NCBI RefSeq assembly: GCF_000231385.2
Contig: NC_018515.1
Span: 4,050,501 to 4,114,500 of the forward strand
Length of the DNA: 64,000 nucleotides
Direction of reading: 5' to 3'
From: Desulfosporosinus meridiei DSM 13257
GTDB taxonomy: Bacteria > Bacillota > Desulfitobacteriia > Desulfitobacteriales > Desulfitobacteriaceae
The notes under the pieces were generated by a model. It was not told where the DNA came from and searched no databases. It saw only the letters and a program-made list of their open reading frames with translations. Positions 35,127 to 42,641 of this stretch are shown here, piece by piece. Positions within the stretch are counted from its first letter, which is position 1. Every line of letters starts with the position of its first letter. A program made the position numbers and the translations under genes.

Positions 35127-36752
35127 TTATTCACTACTTCCCAACATAGATGATAACCAAGTGCTTTGACTATTCAACTGCTGTAAGGCCACTTCCATAG
35201 CATTATACTGTTTATAGTAAGCTGTTTGCATTGAGTCGAATCTGTCTTCAGCAAGAGTAATCTGTTTTTCATATTCAGCAATCTTCTTAGCATAATTGCT
35301 CTCCGTATCGTATTGGGCATTAGCGGTGGTACTGGCAATTTGATTTAATTGGTCCATGGCCACTTTAATTCCGTCATATAATCGTCCGGCAATTCCCTGA
35401 GTCTTAATATCTGTTGTACCGTCGGCATTCGTTGTCCCGCTGGCACCAAACAATTCATACAGAACATTTGGATTAGCATTTAACGCCTTTCGTAAATCGT
35501 CAGTATCTAGATAGAGTTTACCGCCTTCGGTATAATCTCTCCCAGTGGTAATACCGATTGAAGCCCCGTTATTATAGGTGGTTTTCTTTCCCGTTTCCGG
35601 ATCATATGTACTGGTAATGCCAGAAACAAAGCTGGAAAATGAGTTTCGCATGGTGTTAACAAGGCTGGTCAATGTCGAATCGTTATGAAGCATTCCACTC
35701 TTCGCTTTAGCTTCCCAAGAGGTAATCTCTGAATCCTTCATCTCCGCTTTTTGAGCGTCAGTAAGAGGTGGATAATCACTGTAACGCGTCTCTTCAATCA
35801 GACCATTGAGCTCATCAAGAATTTTGTTATAGGAATCAACTAAGTTTTGAATATTAGTTACTGCTGTATCTGTATCATTAGTCACACTAATGCTAATTGG
35901 AGTACCTGAAGCCAACTTAGCTTCAATATCTGCTCCACTCAAATCAGAAGATAAGCCTGTCAAATTATAAGTTACTCCTGAGATGGTGAAAGTATTTTTT
36001 GCCTGGGTCAAGTGAATCCCATCAAGCATGAATTCCGCATCTTGACCTTTAACTCCTAAAGAACTCACTTGACTAGGTAGTTTTAATTTGTCAACAAAAA
36101 AATCAGCACCCCAGCTGCTATCGTTGTCATCATCAGCAGTAATAGTAATCCCCGCAGAAGAGCCAGTTGTTGTCGTAGACATGAAAAAGCGATCTAAAGT
36201 GCTATCATAACTAGCCTTTACATTAATACCCGCTTTATTTATTTGGCTAACAAGGTCATTAATGCTTCCAGCCGGGTCGATGGCAATCTCAGCACTAGCG
36301 TCTCCATTGGATATCGTAAACTTGTAGGTTCCCGTAGGAGCAGTGCCCCCATAAAACTGACTGCTAATCGTGTCCTTGCTTGCCCCCGATGTTGTGATGC
36401 TACTGGCACTGGTCAAGTTCACCCCACTAGCTAATTGTGCAACCACCAACGAATGCGTCACGTCGGCTGCATCAGCAATAGCCGTTACTGTGGCAACAGA
36501 AGTATTGCTAGACGTAACTTTATTGGGAGTTAGAGTCCCCTGGAGTTTATAGTTGAATACCGTGTCGCGAAATTTACTGATATCATCATACACCGTATTA
36601 TAGGTGGATTTTTGCCATTCTGCGATTGTTTTCTTCTGTATTAAAGCATCCTCTTTTGCTTGCTGGCCTGACATTAAACTTTTAACCATTGAATCAATAT
36701 CCATGCCTGAACCGGATAAGCCATAGACTCCTCCAACCGATCCAACTGCCAT
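35127..36752 (-). CDS. fliD: Filament cap protein FliD (HAP2)
   Basis: A 541-residue cap protein. The N-terminal coiled coil follows GMDIDSMVKSLMSGQQAKEDAL with the conserved FliD_N pattern; the C-terminus has coiled-coil QITLAEDRFDSMQTAYYKQYNAMEVALQQLNSQ. The centre is Thr/Ser/Asp-rich. The ATG at 36752 follows TAGGAGGTG. FliD caps the filament tip and guides flagellin insertion. Confidence 0.94.
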   Translation of the reverse strand: MAVGSVGGVYGLSGSGMDIDSMVKSLMSGQQAKEDALIQKKTIAEWQKSTYNTVYDDISKFRDTVFNYKLQGTLTPNKVTSSNTSVATVTAIADAADVTHSLVVAQLASGVNLTSASSITTSGASKDTISSQFYGGTAPTGTYKFTISNGDASAEIAIDPAGSINDLVSQINKAGINVKASYDSTLDRFFMSTTTTGSSAGITITADDDNDSSWGADFFVDKLKLPSQVSSLGVKGQDAEFMLDGIHLTQAKNTFTISGVTYNLTGLSSDLSGADIEAKLASGTPISISVTNDTDTAVTNIQNLVDSYNKILDELNGLIEETRYSDYPPLTDAQKAEMKDSEITSWEAKAKSGMLHNDSTLTSLVNTMRNSFSSFVSGITSTYDPETGKKTTYNNGASIGITTGRDYTEGGKLYLDTDDLRKALNANPNVLYELFGASGTTNADGTTDIKTQGIAGRLYDGIKVAMDQLNQIASTTANAQYDTESNYAKKIAEYEKQITLAEDRFDSMQTAYYKQYNAMEVALQQLNSQSTWLSSMLGSSE

Positions 36753-36783
36753 ATAACGCACCTCCTACCTGCCGTCATACTAA

Positions 36784-37182
36784 CTATATTTTCTTATCTA
36801 ATAATATACCGACATAATCTCTAATAGCCGCCATAGTATCAAGAAATTCACTGGAGGGAAATTCCTTCAATACTTTATTATTAGCTCGGTCGACGACTTG
36901 TACCATTAGTTGATTTGTTTTTTCGTGAACTTCAAATTGAATATCGGCATCCATTGCTTGTATAAACTTATTCACTGCCTCTGTCATCTGAGTAACATTC
37001 TGTAAATCAACTGGCTTCTTCTTCATTATGTCGTCTGTTAGGGCAGTCAGAGATTTATCCTCACCGTCACTCGTCTTGGAAGTTAATTCTTTGGAAACAG
37101 CCTGTGTGCGGGGAACAGTCGCCTGACCCACCTGAGTAGAGCTACCTAGATCAACAGGAATTCTTATTGTGCTAATATCCAA
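36784..37182 (-). CDS. flaG: FlaG family protein, first copy
   Basis: A 132-residue FlaG-type protein with the C-terminal domain MDADIQFEVHEKTNQLMVQVVDR...VLKEFPSSEFLDTMAAIRDYVGILLDKKI. I place the start at a TTG (37182) six bases after AGAGGTG; no ATG is available. A SigD-type promoter lies about 35 bp upstream. It is the first gene of the flaG-fliD-fliS-fliT-flaG unit. Confidence 0.83.
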   Translation of the reverse strand: MDISTIRIPVDLGSSTQVGQATVPRTQAVSKELTSKTSDGEDKSLTALTDDIMKKKPVDLQNVTQMTEAVNKFIQAMDADIQFEVHEKTNQLMVQVVDRANNKVLKEFPSSEFLDTMAAIRDYVGILLDKKI

Positions 37183-37215
37183 ATCGAACACCTCTAAACT
37201 TAATCTCTGATAATT

Positions 37216-37243
37216 GTATCGTAATAATAATTCCAAAGCTTTA
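37216..37243 (-). promoter_or_regulatory. SigD-type promoter for flaG-fliD
   Basis: Minus strand: TAAA (37243-37240), 16-nt spacer, TACGATAC (37223-37216), close to the SigD consensus TAAA-N15-GCCGATAT. It lies between the flagellin terminators and the flaG start. Confidence 0.72.
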
Positions 37244-37363
37244 GGGTTAAAGGAAAATATATAAACATTAAGATCTTCACAGGAGTATCATTATGTTTAG
37301 CTTTAAAATAACTGCACACAAGTCACCTTCAAATAACTAGGAGTACAGGTTCTGTTCTGATGG

Positions 37364-37424
37364 TGTAATCTGATGAGATACTATCCTGCCTCCATAGCGC
37401 AGGATAGTATCTCATCAGATTACA
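37364..37424. repeat. 26-bp perfect inverted repeat after the flagellin terminator
   Basis: Left arm 37364-37389 and right arm 37399-37424 are perfectly complementary over 26 bp with a nine-base loop. No T-tract follows on either side, so it is not a standard terminator. It may stabilise the 3' end of hag mRNA or be a remnant mobile element. Confidence 0.85.
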
Positions 37425-37425
37425 A

Positions 37426-37454
37426 ATGGCCCCCGAGAAAAACTCAGAGGCCAT
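37426..37454 (-). terminator. hag: Flagellin gene terminator
   Basis: On the minus strand a 12-bp stem (ATGGCCTCTGAG / CTCGGGGGCCAT, two G-U wobbles) with a five-T loop is followed by TTTG. It lies 18 bp after the flagellin stop codon. Confidence 0.8.
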
Positions 37455-37471
37455 CTTCTAAATCTGTAGAA

Positions 37472-39943
37472 TTAACGGAGTAGTTGGAGAACTCCTTGAG
37501 GTTGTTGGTTCGCTTGAGCCATCATGGCTTGAGCAGCTTGGGAAAGAATATTGTTCTTTTGGAAGTTCATCATTTCTTTAGCCATATCAACATCGCGAAT
37601 ACGGGACTCAGCAGCAGTTAAGTTCTCGCTGGAAGTTCCGAGGTTTGTGATAGTGTGCTCTAAACGATTGCTGTAAGCACCGAGTTTAGAACGTTCTGCA
37701 GATACGGATTGAATTGCATCGTCCAGAACGCTAATAGCTGCGGTTGCTTTGTCGTGAGTTGATACATCAAGAGCGTATTCAACACTTGTGTTGTTAGTGC
37801 CATCGGTTACTTCTTGAGTTGCAGTAAGTGATGCTACTGTACCATTTGAAGCAGTGATTGTACCGCTAGCAGTGGTACCTGAAATTTTGAGCGCTTCAGC
37901 CCGCATATCATTCACTTCAATGGTCATGCTTTGAGCAGTGTTTGCACCAACTTGGAATTTAGCTTCGAAGCCATCCTTTGCACTAGTGCCGGTTTTAGCT
38001 TCGGCCACTACCATAGATTCTTGACCAGCCTTTTGGGTAAGAGTGATTGTATTGCCTGAAGCCGAGGAATCATATTTTGCATTCAAGGTCGAGTTAGCTG
38101 CAATAGCTTGCTGTAAGTTTTGGGTTTGGGTAGCTTTGTCGGCATTGTACAATACTGCGGTTCCTTGTGCAATTCTCGCATCTGACGCATCATCAGTTAC
38201 AGCGATTTTCACACCGTCAACCTCGTATTTCCCGCCAACAGCAACGAGATTATCAACCTTAAAATCAGCTATTCCTGCAGTAGCTTTGTTACCAACCACA
38301 GTACCATCGGTTAAGTTAGATCCAGTAGCTTTGGTTGCTTTTTCAGTCAAAGTAATCTTACCGGCATCATCTACTGTAGCATCAAAACGGGCACTTAAAG
38401 CCGCATTGGCATTAATAGCTTTGGCTAATTCAAGAGCTTGAGCATGCTCATCTGTTCCTACATTGATTTGACCTGCGGAAGCTTTAGCACCTGAAGCAAC
38501 CGTTGTAAAGGTCTGCCCAGCAATATTAATATTCATTCCTACAGCTTCGAACGCATTTTTGATGTCAACTGTATATTGGCCTCTTACTTCGGTTACACCT
38601 TTAACACTTCCATTTGTTATGGCAGTAGCATCTGTCGCAGCTAATCCATCATTAGCAAGATCAAAGGTAGTTCCGGTAATCTGGGTTACATCCATTTTTA
38701 GAGCATTATTAGTAGCCCCGTCTACTTTTGTGTCGGTAATTTCAAATTTAGCCGCGGCACCAGTACCACTGACACTAAAGGTCAAGCCAGCTAATTCACT
38801 TCCGCCATATCCTTGCGCTTTTTCAAACGCTGCCTTTAGAGCATTAGCTGTAGCTTCTGCATCAGAAGCATTTGTAATTGTAACGCTCGCCGTCCTTGAA
38901 TCTGTAGCAGCTGCAGCGACTTCATTACCTGCGGCAGCCGTACTTATTGTTACAGTTACACCATTAAACTTCACTTGAGCTGACTCATCATTACCTAGAG
39001 CCGTGATAGCTCCAGAACTAAATTTGGCCGCAACTGCAGCGGTACTTCCTGTCAATTGGCTTACTGGCACGCTGTAGGTGTCTGCCAGAATCTCATCTGC
39101 TCCACCTGATAGCGTCGCAGTTTCATTAACTGTAGCACTTGTGGCATCAATATTCGCACCGCCAGTTACTGTGAATTGGTTCATATCCAAACCTGCTGGT
39201 ACATTTGTAACCGCAGCTCTAATTAATGTTTGAATATCTCCAGCTACGATCGTAGTATCCGCAGTATCCAACGTTACAGTTAAGGTAGTCCCCGCGGCAT
39301 CAAATGCAGCGCCTGCAGACGCTCCTTCAGTAAATTGAATCGAAATATTCCCAGCTACTCCATTATTCGCTCCAGCTGAAATATTAAATCCAGCGACTCC
39401 CCCAATTGTAACTGCTGCATTACCAGCGGCAGTAGCTGCGGCAGCAGGTACCAATGCGCCACCTTCAAACTCACCTTTAGCAGCTCCAGCTTTGACAGTA
39501 GTGACATTAACTTTAGTATCTACAGTACCACCGTTCAACAGTTTCTGAGTATTGAATTCAGTAGTATTACCGATACGGTTGATTTCCGAAGTCAACTGGT
39601 TCATTTCTTTTTGAATTTCTGAACGGTCAGATGTAGTATTCGTATCATTCGCTGATTGAGTAGCAAGCTCTTTCATTCTTTGGAGAATGCTATGAGTTTC
39701 GCTCAGTGCGCCTTCAGCTGTTTGAATCATAGAGATACCATCTTGGGAGTTACGAGTTGCTTGGTCTAGACCACGGATTTGGCCACGCATTTTTTCAGAG
39801 ATTGCAAGACCAGCAGCGTCGTCACCAGCTTTGTTGATGCGAAGACCTGAAGACAGTTTTTCCAAAGACTTGCTGGTGTTAGCTGTGTTAGTACTCATCT
39901 GGCGATATGTGTTGAGAGAAGCCATGTTGTGATTAATAATCAT
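37472..39943 (-). CDS. hag: Flagellin, very large (823 residues)
   Basis: An 823-residue flagellin. The conserved N-terminal D0/D1 (MIINHNMASLNTYRQM; LEKLSSGLRINKAGDDAAGLAISEKMRGQIRGLDQA) and C-terminal D1/D0 (SRIRDVDMAKEMMNFQKNNILSQAAQAMMAQANQQPQGVLQLLR) are complete. Between them lie about 550 residues of Ala/Thr/Gly-rich hypervariable sequence, far longer than the roughly 300-residue Bacillus flagellin. The ATG at 39943 follows AAGGAGGA; the frame extends upstream without an RBS. A SigD promoter, a structured leader and a CsrA-type hairpin precede it. The high GC and Ala content of the centre explains the long open frames on the other strand. Confidence 0.96.
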   Translation of the reverse strand: MIINHNMASLNTYRQMSTNTANTSKSLEKLSSGLRINKAGDDAAGLAISEKMRGQIRGLDQATRNSQDGISMIQTAEGALSETHSILQRMKELATQSANDTNTTSDRSEIQKEMNQLTSEINRIGNTTEFNTQKLLNGGTVDTKVNVTTVKAGAAKGEFEGGALVPAAAATAAGNAAVTIGGVAGFNISAGANNGVAGNISIQFTEGASAGAAFDAAGTTLTVTLDTADTTIVAGDIQTLIRAAVTNVPAGLDMNQFTVTGGANIDATSATVNETATLSGGADEILADTYSVPVSQLTGSTAAVAAKFSSGAITALGNDESAQVKFNGVTVTISTAAAGNEVAAAATDSRTASVTITNASDAEATANALKAAFEKAQGYGGSELAGLTFSVSGTGAAAKFEITDTKVDGATNNALKMDVTQITGTTFDLANDGLAATDATAITNGSVKGVTEVRGQYTVDIKNAFEAVGMNINIAGQTFTTVASGAKASAGQINVGTDEHAQALELAKAINANAALSARFDATVDDAGKITLTEKATKATGSNLTDGTVVGNKATAGIADFKVDNLVAVGGKYEVDGVKIAVTDDASDARIAQGTAVLYNADKATQTQNLQQAIAANSTLNAKYDSSASGNTITLTQKAGQESMVVAEAKTGTSAKDGFEAKFQVGANTAQSMTIEVNDMRAEALKISGTTASGTITASNGTVASLTATQEVTDGTNNTSVEYALDVSTHDKATAAISVLDDAIQSVSAERSKLGAYSNRLEHTITNLGTSSENLTAAESRIRDVDMAKEMMNFQKNNILSQAAQAMMAQANQQPQGVLQLLR

Positions 39944-39949
39944 TATATA

Positions 39950-39983
39950 TTCCTCCTTGATTTTAATGCCAGGCATCCTTGCC
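39950..39983 (-). promoter_or_regulatory. Flagellin RBS and CsrA-type hairpin
   Basis: On the minus strand GGCA-AGGA-TGCC (39983-39972) forms a four-bp hairpin displaying AGGA in the loop, the ideal CsrA target. Fifteen bases downstream, AAGGAGGA forms the RBS and contains a second GGA. This matches the two-site arrangement by which CsrA blocks hag translation in Bacillus. fliW and csrA are encoded just upstream. Confidence 0.6.
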
Positions 39984-40060
39984 CGTGCATTTTTTGGGCT
40001 GACTATAGGATCCTCTTCGCTCTCCGGCCGGTTTAGCTGAAGGAACCTTATTAGCCCGCT
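39984..40060 (-). promoter_or_regulatory. Structured 5' leader of flagellin mRNA
   Basis: Between the SigD promoter and the CsrA hairpin the minus strand has complementary ends GGGCT...AGCCC enclosing AGGTTCCTT/AAGAGGATCCT and a CCGGCCGGAG segment. A compact fold of about 65 nt is plausible. I do not recognise it as a known riboswitch class. Confidence 0.4.
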
Positions 40061-40068
40061 TAATTTAA

Positions 40069-40096
40069 GTATCGGTAATTTTCACAACTCGCCTTA
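40069..40096 (-). promoter_or_regulatory. SigD-type promoter for flagellin
   Basis: Minus strand: TAAG (40096-40093), 16-nt spacer, ACCGATAC (40076-40069), close to TAAA-N15-GCCGATAT. The distance to the ATG implies a leader of about 120 nt. Confidence 0.75.
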
Positions 40097-40227
40097 AGGC
40101 CAAAAATAGCTAAAATCAACTATATTCTTCGTCTTTAATCGCTTTTCATCTGAATTCCTCTTGTTTTGACCCCATCAACTGAATCGGAACAATTGTCGAA
40201 TTATAAGGATTATTGAATTCTAAATAA

Positions 40228-40280
40228 AAATCACTGGAATACTCCGTATCAATAGTTGATTTGAAATAATCCAGTGATTT
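40228..40280 (-). terminator. Probable terminator downstream of csrA
   Basis: An 11-bp perfect stem (AAATCACTGGA / TCCAGTGATTT) with a 31-base loop, followed on the minus strand by TTATTTAG. It lies between csrA and the flagellin promoter, so flagellin is transcribed mostly on its own. Confidence 0.5.
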
Positions 40281-40328
40281 GAAAAATCTCGCTTGATATA
40301 AAAAAAGATGCTTTCCACAATATATAAT

Positions 40329-40377
40329 GGCAAATTAAGAAGTAAAAAGCTGAATGCTTCTTACTTCTTAATTTGCC
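40329..40377 (-). repeat. 22-bp hairpin spanning the csrA stop codon
   Basis: Arms 40329-40350 and 40356-40377 pair at 21 of 22 positions with a five-base loop. One arm is made of the last csrA codons and the stop. No T-tract follows, so it may protect the csrA mRNA 3' end or affect termination of translation rather than act as a terminator. Confidence 0.8.
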
Positions 40378-40594
40378 ATGCTTTTAACCTGTCTAACTCT
40401 GAGATAATATTAGGAACGACAGCTTGTTTGTTTTCTGCTGCAATAGCATCATAAATCTCACCCCGAAAAATCTTGATCTCTTTAGGTGCTTCAATAGTAA
40501 TTCGAATGTTGTCACCTTTGATACTCGCGACCGTCACTACAATGTTGTCGCCGATGACGATTCGCTCACCAACCTTGCGGGTAAGAGCCAACAT
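40361..40594 (-). CDS. csrA: Carbon storage/flagellin translation regulator CsrA
   Basis: A 77-residue RNA-binding dimer (MLALTRKVGERIVIGDNIVV; IEAPKEIKIFRGEIYDAI). CsrA binds GGA motifs in hairpin loops and blocks flagellin translation until FliW sequesters it. It starts one base after the fliW stop. The C-terminal tail (ELDRLKAWQIKK) is a normal clostridial extension. Confidence 0.97.
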   Translation of the reverse strand: MLALTRKVGERIVIGDNIVVTVASIKGDNIRITIEAPKEIKIFRGEIYDAIAAENKQAVVPNIISELDRLKAWQIKK

Positions 40595-40595
40595 A

Positions 40596-41054
40596 TTACG
40601 TTCCCCCTTCGACTGCTTCTTTTGGAAAGCCGTCAGGAAATAGTTTATGTTTTATAGAGTATTCTGGTTTATCTAGTATTATTTGTTTACCAGTATTATT
40701 GAGTCTATTTATTACTAAAGGTGCCAGTAGGTTTACTGTCGTATCTTCAAGTTTTTCTTTTATACTTGCAATCAAAAATACTTGCGGTGGATTTGATTGG
40801 GAAATATCTAACTCTTTGGCAACCTCATCTTCAAGAGTAAATTCATAATCCTGAAAAAAAGCAAAAGGATTAACCAATAAAAAAGTCAAATTGGCTTCTG
40901 TTGTTGACTGCAAATACGAAAAGGGACTTTCCTCTTCAAGCGGTATTAATGCAAATTTTTTTTCCTCAGGAAAACCCGGTATTCCATGAGAGAATTTAAA
41001 TAGTTGTTCTCCCATTACTTCCATTTCACCGAATCTAGTTGACATAATTTTCAT
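40596..41054 (-). CDS. fliW: Flagellar assembly factor FliW
   Basis: A 152-residue FliW (FSHGIPGFPEEKKFALIPLEEESPF; LAPLVINRLNNTGKQIILD). FliW binds either flagellin or CsrA and so couples filament secretion to flagellin synthesis. RBS AAGGAGGAG before ATG. It is followed directly by csrA, the usual pair. Confidence 0.96.
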   Translation of the reverse strand: MKIMSTRFGEMEVMGEQLFKFSHGIPGFPEEKKFALIPLEEESPFSYLQSTTEANLTFLLVNPFAFFQDYEFTLEDEVAKELDISQSNPPQVFLIASIKEKLEDTTVNLLAPLVINRLNNTGKQIILDKPEYSIKHKLFPDGFPKEAVEGGT

Positions 41055-41141
41055 AGTATCTCCTCCTTGAGGGAGCTTAATCTAAATCTTAAATCCGATG
41101 TTGTTAGTTAAGATTATTAATACCCATTATAAAATATCTCT

Positions 41142-41690
41142 TTAGACCTTGACATCCACAAAGGATATTTCAACACTCGGATATTGTGTGACCTGTACAT
41201 TCACACTACCGGGTTGGTAATTCCCCTCTATAGTTCCCCGCTTTAAGTTTAATTCCACTTTTCCATACTTTGGGTTAAATTGAACCGGATTAGCTTGATA
41301 ATGAATTTCCGGAGATTCAATATAGGCATAAGTTATCTCTGGGGCTTCGGAAAGGGCAGAATTGGCGGCTATGTCGACTATCGCATCGGTCTTACTTTCA
41401 ATCCGTGCCAGTTGGTTTCCTTCTTGAGCAATCCTGGCAATGGCATCCATTGCGGTTTGCCTGCCCAGGGCCGCGTTATCCCTGGCAAAGTCGGCGATAT
41501 TTTTCAGTCCGATTGAATAACGACAGGGATATTGATCAATCGTCAGCTCACCGCGAGGTTGGTAAATCTCAACTGTTGGCGGCGTTGTCTCAATTTCCAC
41601 CTTTGGTTGAGTGGTTTGCCGGCTTAGCTTAGCACTATTATTAGTGTAATCCAGACGGATGGGTTGGGTAGAAATATTGATTTGGAGCAT
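41142..41690 (-). CDS. DUF6470 family protein (YviE-like)
   Basis: A 182-residue protein typical of the position between flgL and fliW in clostridia and bacilli. It begins MLQINISTQPIRLDYT and has repeated beta-rich segments (PTVEIYQPRGELTIDQYP; GKVELNLKRGTIEGNYQPGSV). Function is unknown; conserved linkage with flgL and fliW suggests a role in filament assembly. Confidence 0.8.
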   Translation of the reverse strand: MLQINISTQPIRLDYTNNSAKLSRQTTQPKVEIETTPPTVEIYQPRGELTIDQYPCRYSIGLKNIADFARDNAALGRQTAMDAIARIAQEGNQLARIESKTDAIVDIAANSALSEAPEITYAYIESPEIHYQANPVQFNPKYGKVELNLKRGTIEGNYQPGSVNVQVTQYPSVEISFVDVKV

Positions 41691-41718
41691 GAAAATACCT
41701 CCCTTCCGTTACACACTA

Positions 41719-42627
41719 TTATCTAAGGAAGTCCGCTAAAGACATGGGCATTATCGATGCCCCAATTTGAAGAGCCATCTTGTAGACGTTCTCCGCGTTT
41801 TTATAATCAATAATCCCTTTTGCGACATCAATATAGTCATTATTTGCTTGATCCTCGGCAATAATTGTATTGCTGCCATCCAACATATTCTTAGCCATCT
41901 CGTACATTGACATCCGAGCCCCTAATTCCGTATGAGACTGCAACATACTGGAATGATCATCCTCTAACAGTGCCAAGCCAGTTTCGGAAAGCCATTCTTG
42001 ATCTTCTAAAGAACCCGACTTTAGATGATTTTTGATGTCTATTAGGTCATTTAAAATTTTTAAATTCGGGCCAAATACATCCTCCCCCGTCAGATTCACA
42101 CTATCCTGACTGGGAGTGGAAATCCCCGGATGAATAGGCATAGATATCTTCTGATTGTCCCCATTATAGGTGATTGTATCTCCATCACGAATAAAGGGAG
42201 TAGTCTTATCATTCTGTCCCGCGAAAATATAGCGCCCCCCCAGCTGAGAGTTGCCAATATTAATCATCTGATTGATTAGATTATCCACTGCATCCCCAAT
42301 GGCTTGGACAGCGGATTGAGGGTTAGTACCATTACTAGCCTTAATAACCTGTTCCTTAATGCTAATCATAATCGAACTCAAATCCTGCATATCATCATCA
42401 GTAGTATTCATCCAGCTAAGTGCATCCTCAGCATTTTGAGTATACTGATTATTTAACTCCATACTAGTACTGTATCGCAAACTCCGCACAGCTTTAATCG
42501 GGTCATCCGAGGGAGCATGGAGAGCTTTGCCATCTGCTAGTTGTGTCTGAATCTTGAGTGACTTTTCCAAAGACCTGTTGAGGCTGCCCAGAAAGTTAGA
42601 ACTGATCGTATTATTAGTGATTCTCAT
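41719..42627 (-). CDS. flgL: Hook-filament junction protein FlgL (HAP3)
   Basis: A 302-residue flagellin-like junction protein. N-terminus MRITNNTISSNFLGSLNRSL and DPIKAVRSLRYSTSMELNNQY; C-terminus NDYIDVAKGIIDYKNAENVYKMALQIGASIMPMSLADFLR. It follows flgK by 14 bases and is secreted after the hook is finished. Confidence 0.95.
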   Translation of the reverse strand: MRITNNTISSNFLGSLNRSLEKSLKIQTQLADGKALHAPSDDPIKAVRSLRYSTSMELNNQYTQNAEDALSWMNTTDDDMQDLSSIMISIKEQVIKASNGTNPQSAVQAIGDAVDNLINQMINIGNSQLGGRYIFAGQNDKTTPFIRDGDTITYNGDNQKISMPIHPGISTPSQDSVNLTGEDVFGPNLKILNDLIDIKNHLKSGSLEDQEWLSETGLALLEDDHSSMLQSHTELGARMSMYEMAKNMLDGSNTIIAEDQANNDYIDVAKGIIDYKNAENVYKMALQIGASIMPMSLADFLR

Positions 42628-42641
42628 AGCAGATTACCTCC

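Noticed and set aside
38043-38978. Two long plus-strand frames (132 and 139 codons) within flagellin
   Set aside because: They are antisense to the Ala/Thr-rich flagellin centre, which lacks stop codons in the other strand because of codon use. No RBS or domains.
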